Below, one piece after another: positions 49,137 to 57,368 of a stretch of 64,000 bases of DNA. The stretch is from contig NZ_CP046244.1 of assembly GCF_009735625.1 (NCBI RefSeq), positions 1,736,001 to 1,800,000 on the forward strand, in the 5' to 3' direction. A program made the translations under genes and the position numbers. The stretch's first letter is position 1. Every line of letters begins with the position of its first letter. Origin of the DNA: Moorella glycerini. Lineage in GTDB: Bacteria > Bacillota > DSM-521 > Neomoorellales > Neomoorellaceae. Under the pieces are notes generated by a model, which had not been told where the DNA came from, searched no databases, and worked only from the letters and a program-made list of their open reading frames with translations.

Positions 49137-49183
49137 AAAAGAAGACGCAGGGGTTAGGGAAAACCATCAGAGCGTCTTCTTTT
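49137..49183. terminator. Perfect 12-bp hairpin with T run
   Basis: AAAAGAAGACGC (49137-49148) pairs with GCGTCTTCTTTT (49172-49183) and is followed by CTTTTCC on the + strand; the mirror strand also gives a T run. It may be a terminator left from a lost gene or an attenuator upstream of the zinc-ribbon remnant. A second inverted repeat, GGATAAAATA / TATTTTATCC, follows at 49196-49230. Confidence 0.5.
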
Positions 49184-49303
49184 CTTTTCCCCCCAGGATA
49201 AAATATCGTAACAAAAAATTTATTTTATCCAGAGGGATGAAAACTAAACCAAAATAATTTGACTAAAAACCTTTTATTTCGGGTAAGAGAATTTGACGTA
49301 TAA

Positions 49304-49456
49304 CATCATAGCAAGCCTACCGACCAGAAAGAAATAACCGTTTACATAACTAAATCAGGCAAGAAATACCACTGCGCCGGGTGCAGGTACCTATCTAAAA
49401 GCCAGATCCCGATTAGCTTGAAGGATGCAATTAACAGGGGGTACGAGCCATGTAGT
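49304..49456 (+). pseudogene. C-terminal gene fragment with a YHxAGCRYL cysteine motif, cut by a CRISPR repeat
   Basis: The frame reads QKEITVYITKSGKKYHCAGC then RYLSKSQIPISLKDAINRGY and EPCS. This resembles the small cysteine-containing C-terminal domain found on some secreted nuclease or ComEC/metallo-beta-lactamase-like proteins (pattern VYxTxxGxKYHxxGCxYL...GYxPCxxC). An in-frame stop at 49301 removes the upstream part, and the sequence after PCS is CRISPR repeat instead of the expected Cys. No start codon is visible. The parent gene is uncertain. Confidence 0.45.
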
Positions 49457-49553
49457 GCTTCGAGCCTACCTATGAGGCATTGAAACCGTTTTATGGAGAA
49501 GTACGGGACACTCCTTTACGAAAGTTACCATTCTACCTATCAGTCATTGAAAT
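49457..49553 (+). CRISPR. Degenerate terminal repeats of the array
   Basis: Two repeats separated by a 37-nt spacer. The first (49457-49486) has four mismatches confined to its 5' third; the second (49524-49553) has four (position 9 C to T, two changes in GAGG, last base C to T). Decay of the last repeats is typical of the trailer end and marks the original end of the array. Confidence 0.85.
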
Positions 49554-49815
49554 CGAATAAGGAGAAAGCTATAGAAAATGTTATGGGGTTAATTATTGAG
49601 AAAAACCGGGCAATCCTAGGTGAAATATGCGGATATAATTTAATTCCCGGAGTTATCCTGGCTGCCGTCGACAGCAAATGATAGAAGCCTTTTTAACTGG
49701 CATATCGAGGAAGTATTTTGTTTTAATTTCGATAAAAATTTTTCATCTTCCCAAAGGAATCAAGGAAAAATATGACGAATTAACCATAAGAATATATTTC
49801 CGGGAGGAGCAGGTA

Positions 49816-50840
49816 TTGGCTATCGTCCTTAAGAAGAAGCAATTAGGCATAAATGACGTCAGCCGCCAGTCTTTGGCTCGGATCTATGCTATCCACCGCT
49901 GGATTGCTGCCGGTCGTTATCCCAGTGTAGACTTTATTGCCGAGCGCCTGGAGGTCTCGCCGCGGACGGTGGAGCGGGACATCCAATTACTGCGGGATTT
50001 TTTGGGTGCTCCTATTGTCTATGATCGCTGGCACAAGGGTTATCGTTATGAAAAGACCTTTAACCTGCCGCCCCTGCAGCTGACGGAAGGAGAACTTCTG
50101 ATCCTCTACCTGGGCCAGCAGCTATTAAGCCAGGTCGGCGGGACACCTTTCGGCCAGGTGATCCGGGGTGCTATGGCTAAGCTGAAGGCAATGCTACCGG
50201 AAAAAGTAAGCATGGACCTGGGCTGCCTGGAGCAGGATATCTCCTTTGGGATGGAACCCCTGCGGGGAGATGCCGAACAGTTACTTGCTGTCTATGGTGA
50301 TATTTTTCTAGCCATCCAAGAGAATCGCTCGGTGTATATTACATACTATACTGCCAGCCGGGACGCCATCACCGACCGGTTGATTGACCCCTACCACCTG
50401 CGCTTTTTTCACGGCGCCTGGTATGTGATTGCACTTACTGTCATTACCGCCGGGAAGTGCGCCTTTTTGCCCTGGATCGTATTCGCCAATGGCAGGTGAC
50501 GGAAAAGAGATTTAATGTGCAGCCGGATTTTTCCCTGGAAAACTACCTTCAAGACTCCCTTGGGATCGAGCGGGGACCGCGGGTATATGAGGTGGCCATC
50601 CGTTTTACTGCGCAACAGGCACGGTGGATACGCGAACGGCAGTGGCATTCCAGTCAGGAAATGGAAAATTTATCCGATGGGGGACTAGTTTTAAAAATGC
50701 GTCTCAGCGGCCTGCAGGAAGTCAAGCGCTGGGTGCTCGGTTTCGGCAGCCAGGCCGAGGTCCTGGCACCGCCGGAACTGCGCCGGGAGGTGGCCCGGGA
50801 AGCGGCAGCCCTGGGTGAACTGTACCAGAGCAAATCCTAA
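49816..50840 (+). pseudogene. HTH-WYL-domain transcriptional regulator, frameshifted
   Basis: The N-terminal helix-turn-helix (LARIYAIHRWIAAGRYPSVD, FIAERLEVSPRTVERDIQLL) and first part of the WYL domain (YYTASRDAITDRLIDPYHLR, FFHGAWYVIA) run in one frame to about 50440. The rest (YRREVRLFALDRIRQW, LENYLQDSLGIERG and the C-terminal extension) continues in another frame to 50840. The break is near ATTGCACTTACTGTC. TTG at 49816 follows GGGAGGAG; the open frame further upstream to 49678 overlaps old array flank and looks artefactual. WYL proteins next to CRISPR loci are known regulators in some bacteria, so loss here could change control of the system. The 262 bp before it hold no other gene. 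Confidence 0.75.
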
Positions 50841-50917
50841 GAAGAGACGTCTGAGCCCTGCTTAAGGTTGCTTTTTAATATTGCGGGGACGATTTTCTAT
50901 ACCTAGAGGTAAAAGTA

Positions 50918-50962
50918 AAATTCCCTGCCCGGCAGGAAAACTCAAAATGGCAGGGAATTTTT
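50918..50962 (+). terminator. Terminator between the WYL gene and the acyl-CoA synthetase
   Basis: AAATTCCCTGCC (50918-50929) pairs with GGCAGGGAATTT (50949-50960), followed by a T-rich run. It isolates the array-side genes from the core genome operons to the right. Confidence 0.8.
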
Positions 50963-50992
50963 ATTTATAACTTTTAAAGGAGGTTCTCGGGG

Positions 50993-52468
50993 ATGTTACT
51001 CTGGCAACTACCGCAGCGACACCAGCAACTTACTGGACACCCGGCCCTGGTCTACCAGGGGGAGCAGGTTACATATAGTGAGCTGGTTAAATGGATCGAT
51101 GCCTACGCCAGGTTATTCCAGGAACTGGGCGTAAGGCCCGGTGAGAGGGTAGCTATCTGCGCTCCCAATTGCCCGGAGTTTATTTACAGTTACTTGGGTG
51201 CCATGAAGGCCGGGGCAATCGTTGTACCCTTGAACCTGATGCTGACCCGGGAGGAGATCGCCTTTATTATCCGGGATGCGGGCTGCAGCACTATGGTCAT
51301 TCACCGGGTGATTGTGGAGCGTATGGGCCTGGCGCCGCAACATGCGGCAGCCTTGGGCTTAAAACACCTGCTGGTACTCGATAATAAAACCGCAGCCAGG
51401 GCCCAGGCTGCACCGCCGGCAGTGCCGGTGACGGCATCAGAGGAAGATATCTGCGTTTTCCTCTATACCTCCGGTACTACCGGCCGGCCGAAAGGGGCCA
51501 TGTTGACTCACAGGAATTTTTTGGCGGATATTGAGGCTTTGGATGCTGTTTCCAACTTGGGGCCGGATAATAACTTCCTTTGCGTTTTACCTATGTTCCA
51601 CAGCTTTGCTTGGACGACCTGCGTCCTACTGCCCTTATACCTGGGCAGTACCATTACTATTAAAGAAAGCTTCCAGCCCAAGGATACCCTGAAAACCCTC
51701 TCCGAGGAAGATATTACCATTTTTTGTGGCGTGCCTTCCATGTATGCCGTCCTCCTGCGTATGGGCGAGAAGGGCCAGTTTAAGACCCTGAAGTTTGCCA
51801 TTTCCGGGGGGGCGCCCCTGGCGGCGGAAGTCCAGCGCGGCTTTGAAGCCAAATTTGCCTTTCCCCTGGTGGAGGGTTACGGCCTTTCCGAAGCAGCGCC
51901 GGTGGTCTGCCTGAATCCTCTGTACGGCGTCCGCAAGCCGGGGTCCATCGGCCTGCCCCTGCCGGGGGTGGAGGTTAAAGTGGTGGACGATGATGACCTG
52001 GAAGTCCCGGTAGGCCAAGTGGGAGAACTGGTAGTCCGGGGTCCCAACGTCATGGCCGGGTATCATAACCAGCCGGAAGAAACGGCGGCGGCCCTGCGGG
52101 GCGGCTGGCTCCATACCGGTGACCTGGCGCGGCGGGACGAGGATGGTTATTTCTACATTATCGACCGCAAGAAAGACATGATCATCCTGGGCGGCTTTAA
52201 TGTCTATCCCCGGGAAGTGGAGGAAGTCCTCCTGGCCCACCCGGCCGTCATGGAAGCGGCGGTGGTCGGCGTCGGTGACCCGGTCAAGGGCGAGACGGTA
52301 AAGGCGTATATAGTTTTGAAGGAAGGGGCCTCTGCCGACAGGCGGCAGTTGCAGGACTTTTTGAAAGAGCACCTGGCCGCCTACAAGATCCCCCGTTTAT
52401 TTGAATTTGTAGCAGAGCTGCCCAAAAGCCCGACAGGCAAGGTACTGAAAAAGCTATTGAAGGGGTAG
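50993..52468 (+). CDS. Acyl-CoA synthetase (AMP-forming, long-chain fatty acid type)
   Basis: A 491-aa ANL-family ligase that activates a carboxylic acid to acyl-AMP, then acyl-CoA. It has the P-loop VFLYTSGTTGRPKGAMLTH near residue 155, VEGYGLSEAAPVVCLNP near 298, GELVVRGPNVMAGY near 345 and the hinge/core WLHTGDLARRDEDGYFYI with IDRKKDMIILGGFNVYPREVE. It ends at the catalytic Lys motif PKSPTGKVLKKLLKG. The ribosome site AAAGGAGG precedes ATG at 50993. It stands alone between two terminators. The substrate cannot be fixed from sequence; medium or long fatty acids are likely from overall similarity. Confidence 0.88.
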   Translation: MLLWQLPQRHQQLTGHPALVYQGEQVTYSELVKWIDAYARLFQELGVRPGERVAICAPNCPEFIYSYLGAMKAGAIVVPLNLMLTREEIAFIIRDAGCSTMVIHRVIVERMGLAPQHAAALGLKHLLVLDNKTAARAQAAPPAVPVTASEEDICVFLYTSGTTGRPKGAMLTHRNFLADIEALDAVSNLGPDNNFLCVLPMFHSFAWTTCVLLPLYLGSTITIKESFQPKDTLKTLSEEDITIFCGVPSMYAVLLRMGEKGQFKTLKFAISGGAPLAAEVQRGFEAKFAFPLVEGYGLSEAAPVVCLNPLYGVRKPGSIGLPLPGVEVKVVDDDDLEVPVGQVGELVVRGPNVMAGYHNQPEETAAALRGGWLHTGDLARRDEDGYFYIIDRKKDMIILGGFNVYPREVEEVLLAHPAVMEAAVVGVGDPVKGETVKAYIVLKEGASADRRQLQDFLKEHLAAYKIPRLFEFVAELPKSPTGKVLKKLLKG

Positions 52469-52475
52469 GAAAATC

Positions 52476-52516
52476 ACCTGCCGGTCGGCTGGAAAAGCGC
52501 CGGCAGGTTTAATTTT
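52476..52516 (+). terminator. Terminator after the acyl-CoA synthetase
   Basis: ACCTGCCGG (52476-52484) pairs with CCGGCAGGT (52500-52508), followed by TTAATTTT. The next 130 bp up to the HD-GYP gene hold no gene. Confidence 0.75.
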
Positions 52517-52659
52517 ACCGGCAATTGCCGGCAATTTTTTAACGTGGATGTTAAAGGCAGGCCAGAGATGTTAAATTAAGGCGATTATTCATTAATGATA
52601 CTTGAGGCCTGTCAATTTTTCGGTTAAAATGGTAGCAGGCGGGAAGAGGAGTGGTCCCG

Positions 52660-53241
52660 GTGTCGGTGGCACCAGAAGTGGCAGTTTTGCTGGATCGCCT
52701 GCGTAACCACAGTATGACGACTTACCAGCATTCCTGTAATGTCGGCAATCTGGCCTGCGCCCTGGCCGAGGGGCTGGGGCTCCAGCAGGAAGAAGTGAAC
52801 ATTATTACCATAGGGGGGCTCTTGCACGATATAGGCAAGGCGCGGGTGCGGGCGGCCATTCTTCACAAGGCGGCCCGTTTGACGGCGGCCGAGTGGGAGG
52901 TCATGCGCCGGCACCCGGAATTTGGCGTTCAAATCCTGGCTGGTAATGAGAAGTTTGAGGTTCTTGAGCCGCTGGTGGCCTACCATCATGAACGCTGGGA
53001 CGGGCAGGGTTATTATGGCCTGGGGGGCAGCGATATTCCCCTGGGAGCCCGCATTATTGCCCTGGCCGATGCCTTTGATGCCATGACTTCCTGCCGGGCC
53101 TACCAGTATTCCAAGAATTTGCTGGACGGCATCCAGGAGCTGGCGGCGGGGGCGGGCAAGCAGTTTGACCCCCGCCTGGTGCAGCTTTTTTTTGATATTA
53201 TGCCGGCCATTCTCAAACGCAACAGCCGCCGGGCTTCTTGA
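52660..53241 (+). CDS. HD-GYP domain phosphohydrolase
   Basis: A compact single-domain HD-GYP protein (about 193 aa) likely to hydrolyse cyclic di-GMP. Metal-binding and signature motifs are visible: TTYQHSCNVGNLACALAEGL, GGLLHDIGKARV (HD), MRRHPEFGVQIL, VAYHHERWDGQGYYG (the GYP loop, here GYY) and ARIIALADAFDAMTS. No receiver or sensor domain is fused. GTG at 52660 fits the AGAGGAG ribosome site best; GTG at 52651 is an alternative. A convergent gene follows. Confidence 0.85.
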   Translation: MSVAPEVAVLLDRLRNHSMTTYQHSCNVGNLACALAEGLGLQQEEVNIITIGGLLHDIGKARVRAAILHKAARLTAAEWEVMRRHPEFGVQILAGNEKFEVLEPLVAYHHERWDGQGYYGLGGSDIPLGARIIALADAFDAMTSCRAYQYSKNLLDGIQELAAGAGKQFDPRLVQLFFDIMPAILKRNSRRAS

Positions 53242-53256
53242 ATGCAGATACCTGGT

Positions 53257-53296
53257 AAAAAGCCACCGGGCTTGAGATAAACCGGTGGCTTTAAAT
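53257..53296. terminator. Bidirectional terminator between convergent genes
   Basis: AAAAGCCACCGG and CCGGTGGCTTT (ending 53292) form a strong stem with A-rich and T-rich flanks on either side, suited to ending both the HD-GYP gene (+) and the redox pair on the minus strand. Confidence 0.75.
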
Positions 53297-53740
53297 TTAT
53301 GATTTTTTGCGTTCCTGGTAGGCCTGCAGCAACCTGGCACCGAGATCGTGGTTGTGGCGGCCGACCTGCATCAGGTAGGCGGAAACACTGCCTTCGTATT
53401 CGAAGTTTTCTCCCAGGAGAGCCAGCTCCAGGGCGCGGCGGGTGACGTTGATCACGCATTCTTCCTCGTGGTTGTCGCGGCAGTTCTGGCACTGCAATAG
53501 AACCTCAACCAGGGCAGCGATTAAATCCTGCTGGTAATAGACCCGGAAATCGTCCTGGGGGACAAGTTCATGTCCCCGGGGAATGCGGACGGTGTTTTTC
53601 TGCCGGGCATAGGCCAGGACCGTCTGGGCGAAACCAATCAGGCAGTGGGCTTTACTACAGGTACCACATTCAGCCTCGGTCTTGCAGCAGCGATCAATAA
53701 CCCCCTGGATCTTGTCCAGGTCAACATTGCGGGCAGTCAT
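53297..53740 (-). CDS. Cysteine-rich protein of unknown function
   Basis: A 147-aa protein with eight or more cysteines: RCCKTEAECGTCSKAHCLIG near the N-terminus and LLQCQNCRDNHEEECVINV in the middle, enough to bind one or two metal centres. No family could be assigned with certainty. It follows the siroheme-reductase-like gene by 17 bp on the same strand, so the two probably form an operon and may share a redox role. No signal peptide or membrane segment is seen. Confidence 0.75.
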   Translation of the reverse strand: MTARNVDLDKIQGVIDRCCKTEAECGTCSKAHCLIGFAQTVLAYARQKNTVRIPRGHELVPQDDFRVYYQQDLIAALVEVLLQCQNCRDNHEEECVINVTRRALELALLGENFEYEGSVSAYLMQVGRHNHDLGARLLQAYQERKKS

Positions 53741-53757
53741 CTTCTAGACCTCCAATC

Positions 53758-54468
53758 TTAAAACCCGGCGAAGGCAAGAAAGTCATTTTCCTGCGGCGGC
53801 CGGTACCGGGCCAGGAAATCCTCCGGTGGCAGGAATGGTTCCAGCCCCACCCGGGCGATGGTGTTGCAGAGGCGCTCCCGGGGTTCGGCCAGGGAGTCAT
53901 AACGTTCCAGGATCCAGGCTAGGAGGTTCTCGACCCCCTTGCCGGTTATGCCGGTGGCAATCCGGGTGGCATGGATGGGTTTGCGGCTGCCGCCCCGCCC
54001 CCCTAAATAGACGTCGTAGGTATCGTTGCCGGTGGCAATAATGCCGTAGTCGGCACACTGGGGATCGGTGCAGCCCCGGTGGCAGCCGGCCAGGGCGATT
54101 TTAAAATCGCAGGGGGTGGGCCGGTTCATAAAGCGGTCCTGGAGTACGCCCCCCAGCTCAAAGACATCACTTAAAGAGCGCTGGCAGAGGTCTTTGTTGC
54201 CGGCGCAGGCTTTGATGTTGCGGACGATTTCGCCAAAGACACCAACCTGTAAGCCCAGGGCGGTAACGCTGGCCCGCAGGTCTTCCAGCCTGTCTTCCGG
54301 GATGATAAAAATCAGGGTCTGGCGGGTCGTCAATTTGCAGTACTGGCAGTCAAGGGCACGAGCCAGGTCGCCAAGGCCGGCCAGCTGGGCAGGGGTAAGT
54401 ATACCGCATCTGGCCACGATACCCACGCCCAGGTAGCCGGAGCGCTGCTTAAAAATAGCATCACCCAT
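53758..54468 (-). CDS. Nitrite/sulfite reductase-like siroheme-iron-sulfur protein
   Basis: A 236-aa protein resembling half of a sulfite/nitrite reductase. The ferredoxin-like half-domain comes first (LGVGIVARCGILTPAQLAGL, CKLTTRQTLIFIIPED). The cluster/siroheme domain follows with KACAGNKDLCQRS and IALAGCHRGCTDPQCADYG, matching the C-x5-C...C-x3-C ligand pattern. It is much shorter than assimilatory enzymes (over 500 aa) and closer to small single-module proteins of anaerobes. The electron donor and substrate are unknown. The cysteine-rich protein follows in the same operon. Confidence 0.8.
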   Translation of the reverse strand: MGDAIFKQRSGYLGVGIVARCGILTPAQLAGLGDLARALDCQYCKLTTRQTLIFIIPEDRLEDLRASVTALGLQVGVFGEIVRNIKACAGNKDLCQRSLSDVFELGGVLQDRFMNRPTPCDFKIALAGCHRGCTDPQCADYGIIATGNDTYDVYLGGRGGSRKPIHATRIATGITGKGVENLLAWILERYDSLAEPRERLCNTIARVGLEPFLPPEDFLARYRPPQENDFLAFAGF

Positions 54469-54644
54469 ACTTCCACCTCCATTGTTGTCAGTAGTAGTTC
54501 TCCATAAGAGCAGGAAATCCTGCTTATAAGGTAAACTTTACCGGGCCATACTAAAGTGGAAGCCTGCAAGGAAAGTCGTCCTCTCCAGGAAGAAGGCAGA
54601 AAAGGGGTTTGCCAGAAGATTCTTGCCAAAGGAGGAGAACAAAG

Positions 54645-54800
54645 ATGGGCGCCGATAATGCCCCGCTGAGTTACCGCTGCAGCCGTTGCGGCAATACCTT
54701 TATGGTCAATCCGGGCAGCGCCAGTATCTGTCCTGTCTGCGGTTTTAACTGTGGCCCTGACAAGTGCCGGCGGCTGGAAACCTCTGATGAAGGTTATTAA
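54645..54800 (+). CDS. Small zinc-ribbon protein
   Basis: A 51-aa protein with two CxxC knuckles, YRCSRCGNTF and ICPVCGFNCG, the rubredoxin-like/zinc-ribbon pattern. ATG at 54645 is preceded by AAAGGAGGAGAAC. Any earlier frame to 54609 is unlikely. It sits 33 bp before queG on the same strand and probably shares its transcript. The role is unknown. Confidence 0.75.
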   Translation: MGADNAPLSYRCSRCGNTFMVNPGSASICPVCGFNCGPDKCRRLETSDEGY

Positions 54801-54832
54801 AATAATATAATAAAGAAAGGGGGAACCGGGGC

Positions 54833-55957
54833 ATGCTGGCAACAGAACTAAAAGATTGGGCTGTACGCCGGGGCCTGGTCCTGGGGATAGCCCCGGTCCG
54901 GCCCTTTGAACGGGGTGAAGCGGCTTTAAAATGGCGGGCGGAAAGGGGTCTTAGGACCCCTTTTGCCAGTGGTCGCCCGGAAGAACGCTGCCAGCCCTGC
55001 CTTCTTTACCCGGCGGCCCGTTCCCTGGTAGTGGTAGCCCGGCCCCACCCGGAGCCGGCCGGGCCACCGGGCCCGGGAGAGGGGCTGATTGCCCGTTACG
55101 CCCTGGGACCGGATTACCATGCTGTACTGCAGGGCCATCTCCGGGACCTGGCCGGCCTTTTACAGCAGGGCGGGGCCGGCCTGGCAGCCATCCAGGTTGA
55201 CAGCGGCCCCCTGCTGGAAAGGGAGGCTGCCTGCCTGGCCGGCCTGGGTTATTATGGCGCCAGCTGCAACCTGATTATCCCGGGCCTGGGGTCGGGCGCC
55301 TCCCTGGGCCTCGTTATCACCGACCTGGAACTGGAACCCGGTGTACCCCTGGAACCAGCTGTCTGCGAGGATTGCGGCCGGTGCCTGGCGGCCTGCCCGG
55401 CGGGAGCTTTAGTGGCCCCCGGCCGCCTGGACCCGGAACGCTGCCTGTCCTACCTGACCCAGAAACGGGGGGTGATCCCGGCAGAACTGCGCCCCCTCTT
55501 TGGGCGATATATCTGGGGTTGTGATGCCTGCCAGGAAGTCTGCCCGGCCAACCGGCGGGAGAGGGCGGCATTACGAGAGGTGGCCCGCCGGCAGGAGGGA
55601 AGGGTAGGAGTAGTGGCCGGGGGAGGTCAGGAACTAACCTGGCCGGACCTGGCTACCATCATTACTATGGATAAGGAGCAATTTAATCGAACCTTTGGTC
55701 CCACGGCCCTGGCCTGGCGGGGGAAAACGGTGCTCCAGCGCAATGCCGCCATTGCCCTGGGCAATCTGGGTGACCCCGGAGCCATGGCATCTTTAGCGCA
55801 GGCCCTCCGGGCCCCGGCTGCGATGTTGCGGGGGCATGCGGCCTGGGCCCTGGGGCGCCTGGGTGCGGCCGGTCGCCCGGCCCTGGAAAAGGCCCGCCGG
55901 GAAGAAACAGACCCCTGGGTGCGCCGGGAGATTGAGCAGGCCTTAGCTTTCCTGTAG
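54833..55957 (+). CDS. queG: Epoxyqueuosine reductase QueG
   Basis: Cobalamin- and Fe-S-dependent reductase for the last step of queuosine synthesis in tRNA. The 374-aa protein has the N-terminal DUF1730-type domain with RPEERCQPCLLYPAARSLVVVA, then two 4Fe-4S motifs: CEDCGRCLAACPAGALVAP and CDACQEVCPANRR. C-terminal HEAT-like repeats (AIALGNLGDPGAMASLAQAL, HAAWALGRLGAAG) are also typical of QueG. ATG at 54833 follows GAAAGGGGGAACC. Length and motif order fit the family. Confidence 0.9.
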   Translation: MLATELKDWAVRRGLVLGIAPVRPFERGEAALKWRAERGLRTPFASGRPEERCQPCLLYPAARSLVVVARPHPEPAGPPGPGEGLIARYALGPDYHAVLQGHLRDLAGLLQQGGAGLAAIQVDSGPLLEREAACLAGLGYYGASCNLIIPGLGSGASLGLVITDLELEPGVPLEPAVCEDCGRCLAACPAGALVAPGRLDPERCLSYLTQKRGVIPAELRPLFGRYIWGCDACQEVCPANRRERAALREVARRQEGRVGVVAGGGQELTWPDLATIITMDKEQFNRTFGPTALAWRGKTVLQRNAAIALGNLGDPGAMASLAQALRAPAAMLRGHAAWALGRLGAAGRPALEKARREETDPWVRREIEQALAFL

Positions 55958-55997
55958 AAGGCGGCGGGCGGCGGAGTGCAGAAAAAACCCCGGTTTG

Positions 55998-56732
55998 CTA
56001 CTTTAAAATTTTAAAGGCCTCCGGTTCGGCCACAAAGGCCTCGTACAATGATTTATTTTTAACAATACTTACGGGCTGGGTGAGATTAGGGGCGGCCACC
56101 ATTTTTAGGGCTACCGCATTTTGGTAATGGTTATTTTTTACAAAGTCCCCCTTGCCGTCTTCCCCTTCTAGATAGTAATAGGCGGCACCACGTTTCTCCC
56201 GGAAGGGACCATAAAGGGAAGAAAAGTGGCTCTCAATGAGATTGGCCATGACCAGGGGCTGGCTACCGGGGTTGATGGTTACATGACCATAGGCCGGAGG
56301 GATAAAGACCTTGTCGCCTTTTTTGGCTTCGACGGCCATAATTTCTTCTACTTCACCGCTGCGGTTATTTTTCTGCAGCAGGTAAATGGCTTCCCCGTCA
56401 AGTACCTCGTAGTACTCGGGATAGGTTTCGGAAGAGTGGGGTTTCAGTGGGTGAAAGTGCCCCACGGTTTTAATATACTCTTTACCAATGGTACCCGGTA
56501 AGATAACGGTGATATCGTAACGGATGTCGTGCTGCTGGTATAAATCCCGGTCCTTTTCCAGGCAGACGCCCCGGTACATGTAATAAAGGGGCCGGTCGCT
56601 GGGCGGGACATCGGCATAGAGTACCGGCAGGGCATCAGCGAGGCGCCGGATGTCTGGCTCCGGGGCTACTACCCCGGCGGCAAAAGTTAAAAGACCACTG
56701 GCTTCCAGGGTAAAATGCTTGCCGAAAATCAT
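55998..56732 (-). CDS. Cupin-type glucose-6-phosphate isomerase
   Basis: Converts glucose-6-phosphate to fructose-6-phosphate using a bound metal. This is the archaeal-type cupin enzyme (GPI domain), not the common Pgi. The 244-aa protein has ITVILPGTIGKEYIKTVGHFHP (metal-binding His pair), ETYPEYYEVLDGEAIYLLQK (Glu) and VFIPPAYGHVTINPG (final His), the conserved cupin ligand set. The start is ATG at 56732 after GGGGAGGTTATCC. It is monocistronic, convergent to queG. Such enzymes also occur in anaerobic Firmicutes. Confidence 0.87.
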   Translation of the reverse strand: MIFGKHFTLEASGLLTFAAGVVAPEPDIRRLADALPVLYADVPPSDRPLYYMYRGVCLEKDRDLYQQHDIRYDITVILPGTIGKEYIKTVGHFHPLKPHSSETYPEYYEVLDGEAIYLLQKNNRSGEVEEIMAVEAKKGDKVFIPPAYGHVTINPGSQPLVMANLIESHFSSLYGPFREKRGAAYYYLEGEDGKGDFVKNNHYQNAVALKMVAAPNLTQPVSIVKNKSLYEAFVAEPEAFKILK

Positions 56733-56829
56733 GGAGGATAACCTCCCCGGATTATTTTCTTTTCCATTATAACCTAATGGCCCTGAAAAACAACCCTTTT
56801 TTGGCCAGGGACGCCATTGCGGTTAATAG

Positions 56830-57207
56830 TCAGGCCTGCCTTTGCCCGTACATCTCCCGGAAGATGCGGGTGATAACTGTTTTTTCTTCTTCATCAAACA
56901 GGCGGGTCACGGAAAATTCTACCACGGTGGTCAGGGTACCATCGGGCAGTTCGTAAATCTCTGACTTGACAATATGGCCGTAGCCCAGGACCTCCTCGCT
57001 TTTAGTAACAATCAGGGCTTCCATACCCACCGGATGGGCCAGTTTATGGCCCTGGCGGAAAAAACCCAGGATAATATTACCACTGGTGCGCTTCCACAGG
57101 AGCAGGTTTTCGCCGTCGCCCTTTTGCTCGTTGGGTTTTTGCGGCAATTCATCCACCGGCAGGCGGATCAGCCAGGTAAACTCGTACTTGTACCCCAAAC
57201 CCATCAC
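56830..57207 (-). CDS. Conserved hypothetical protein (125 aa)
   Basis: Soluble protein with no motif I can name. It alternates beta strands and charged loops (YKYEFTWLIRLPVDELPQKP, ENLLLWKRTSGNIILGFFRQ, LTTVVEFSVTRLFDEEEKT), which suggests a small beta-rich fold. GAGGTG lies upstream of the ATG at 57207. It is divergent to prkA. No partner genes suggest a function. Confidence 0.6.
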   Translation of the reverse strand: MMGLGYKYEFTWLIRLPVDELPQKPNEQKGDGENLLLWKRTSGNIILGFFRQGHKLAHPVGMEALIVTKSEEVLGYGHIVKSEIYELPDGTLTTVVEFSVTRLFDEEEKTVITRIFREMYGQRQA

Positions 57208-57274
57208 CTCGCCGATATTTTTTACCGTTCCTCATATAATCATTCGGCTTTGCTCCTTAGTTTTCCTGCTCCTG

Positions 57275-57312
57275 TCAGTACCCTTCTTTTTCCGGTCCTT
57301 CATACATATTAT
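57275..57312 (+). promoter_or_regulatory. Possible promoter of the prkA operon
   Basis: CATACATATT at 57301-57310 lies 59 bp before the prkA start and resembles the -10 of the sporulation sigma factors E/K (CATAxxxT type). A matching -35 is not convincing. The cluster is sporulation-controlled in Bacillus, which is the main reason to consider it. Confidence 0.22.
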
Positions 57313-57368
57313 ATAATACTCCTACCTTATACTCGCTGCTATTTTTCCCTGGAAGGGAGGAAGGGCCG

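Noticed and set aside
49493-49681. 62-aa frame over the last degenerate repeats
   Set aside because: It translates spacer and repeat sequence (YESYHSTYQSLKS) and has no recognisable ribosome site.
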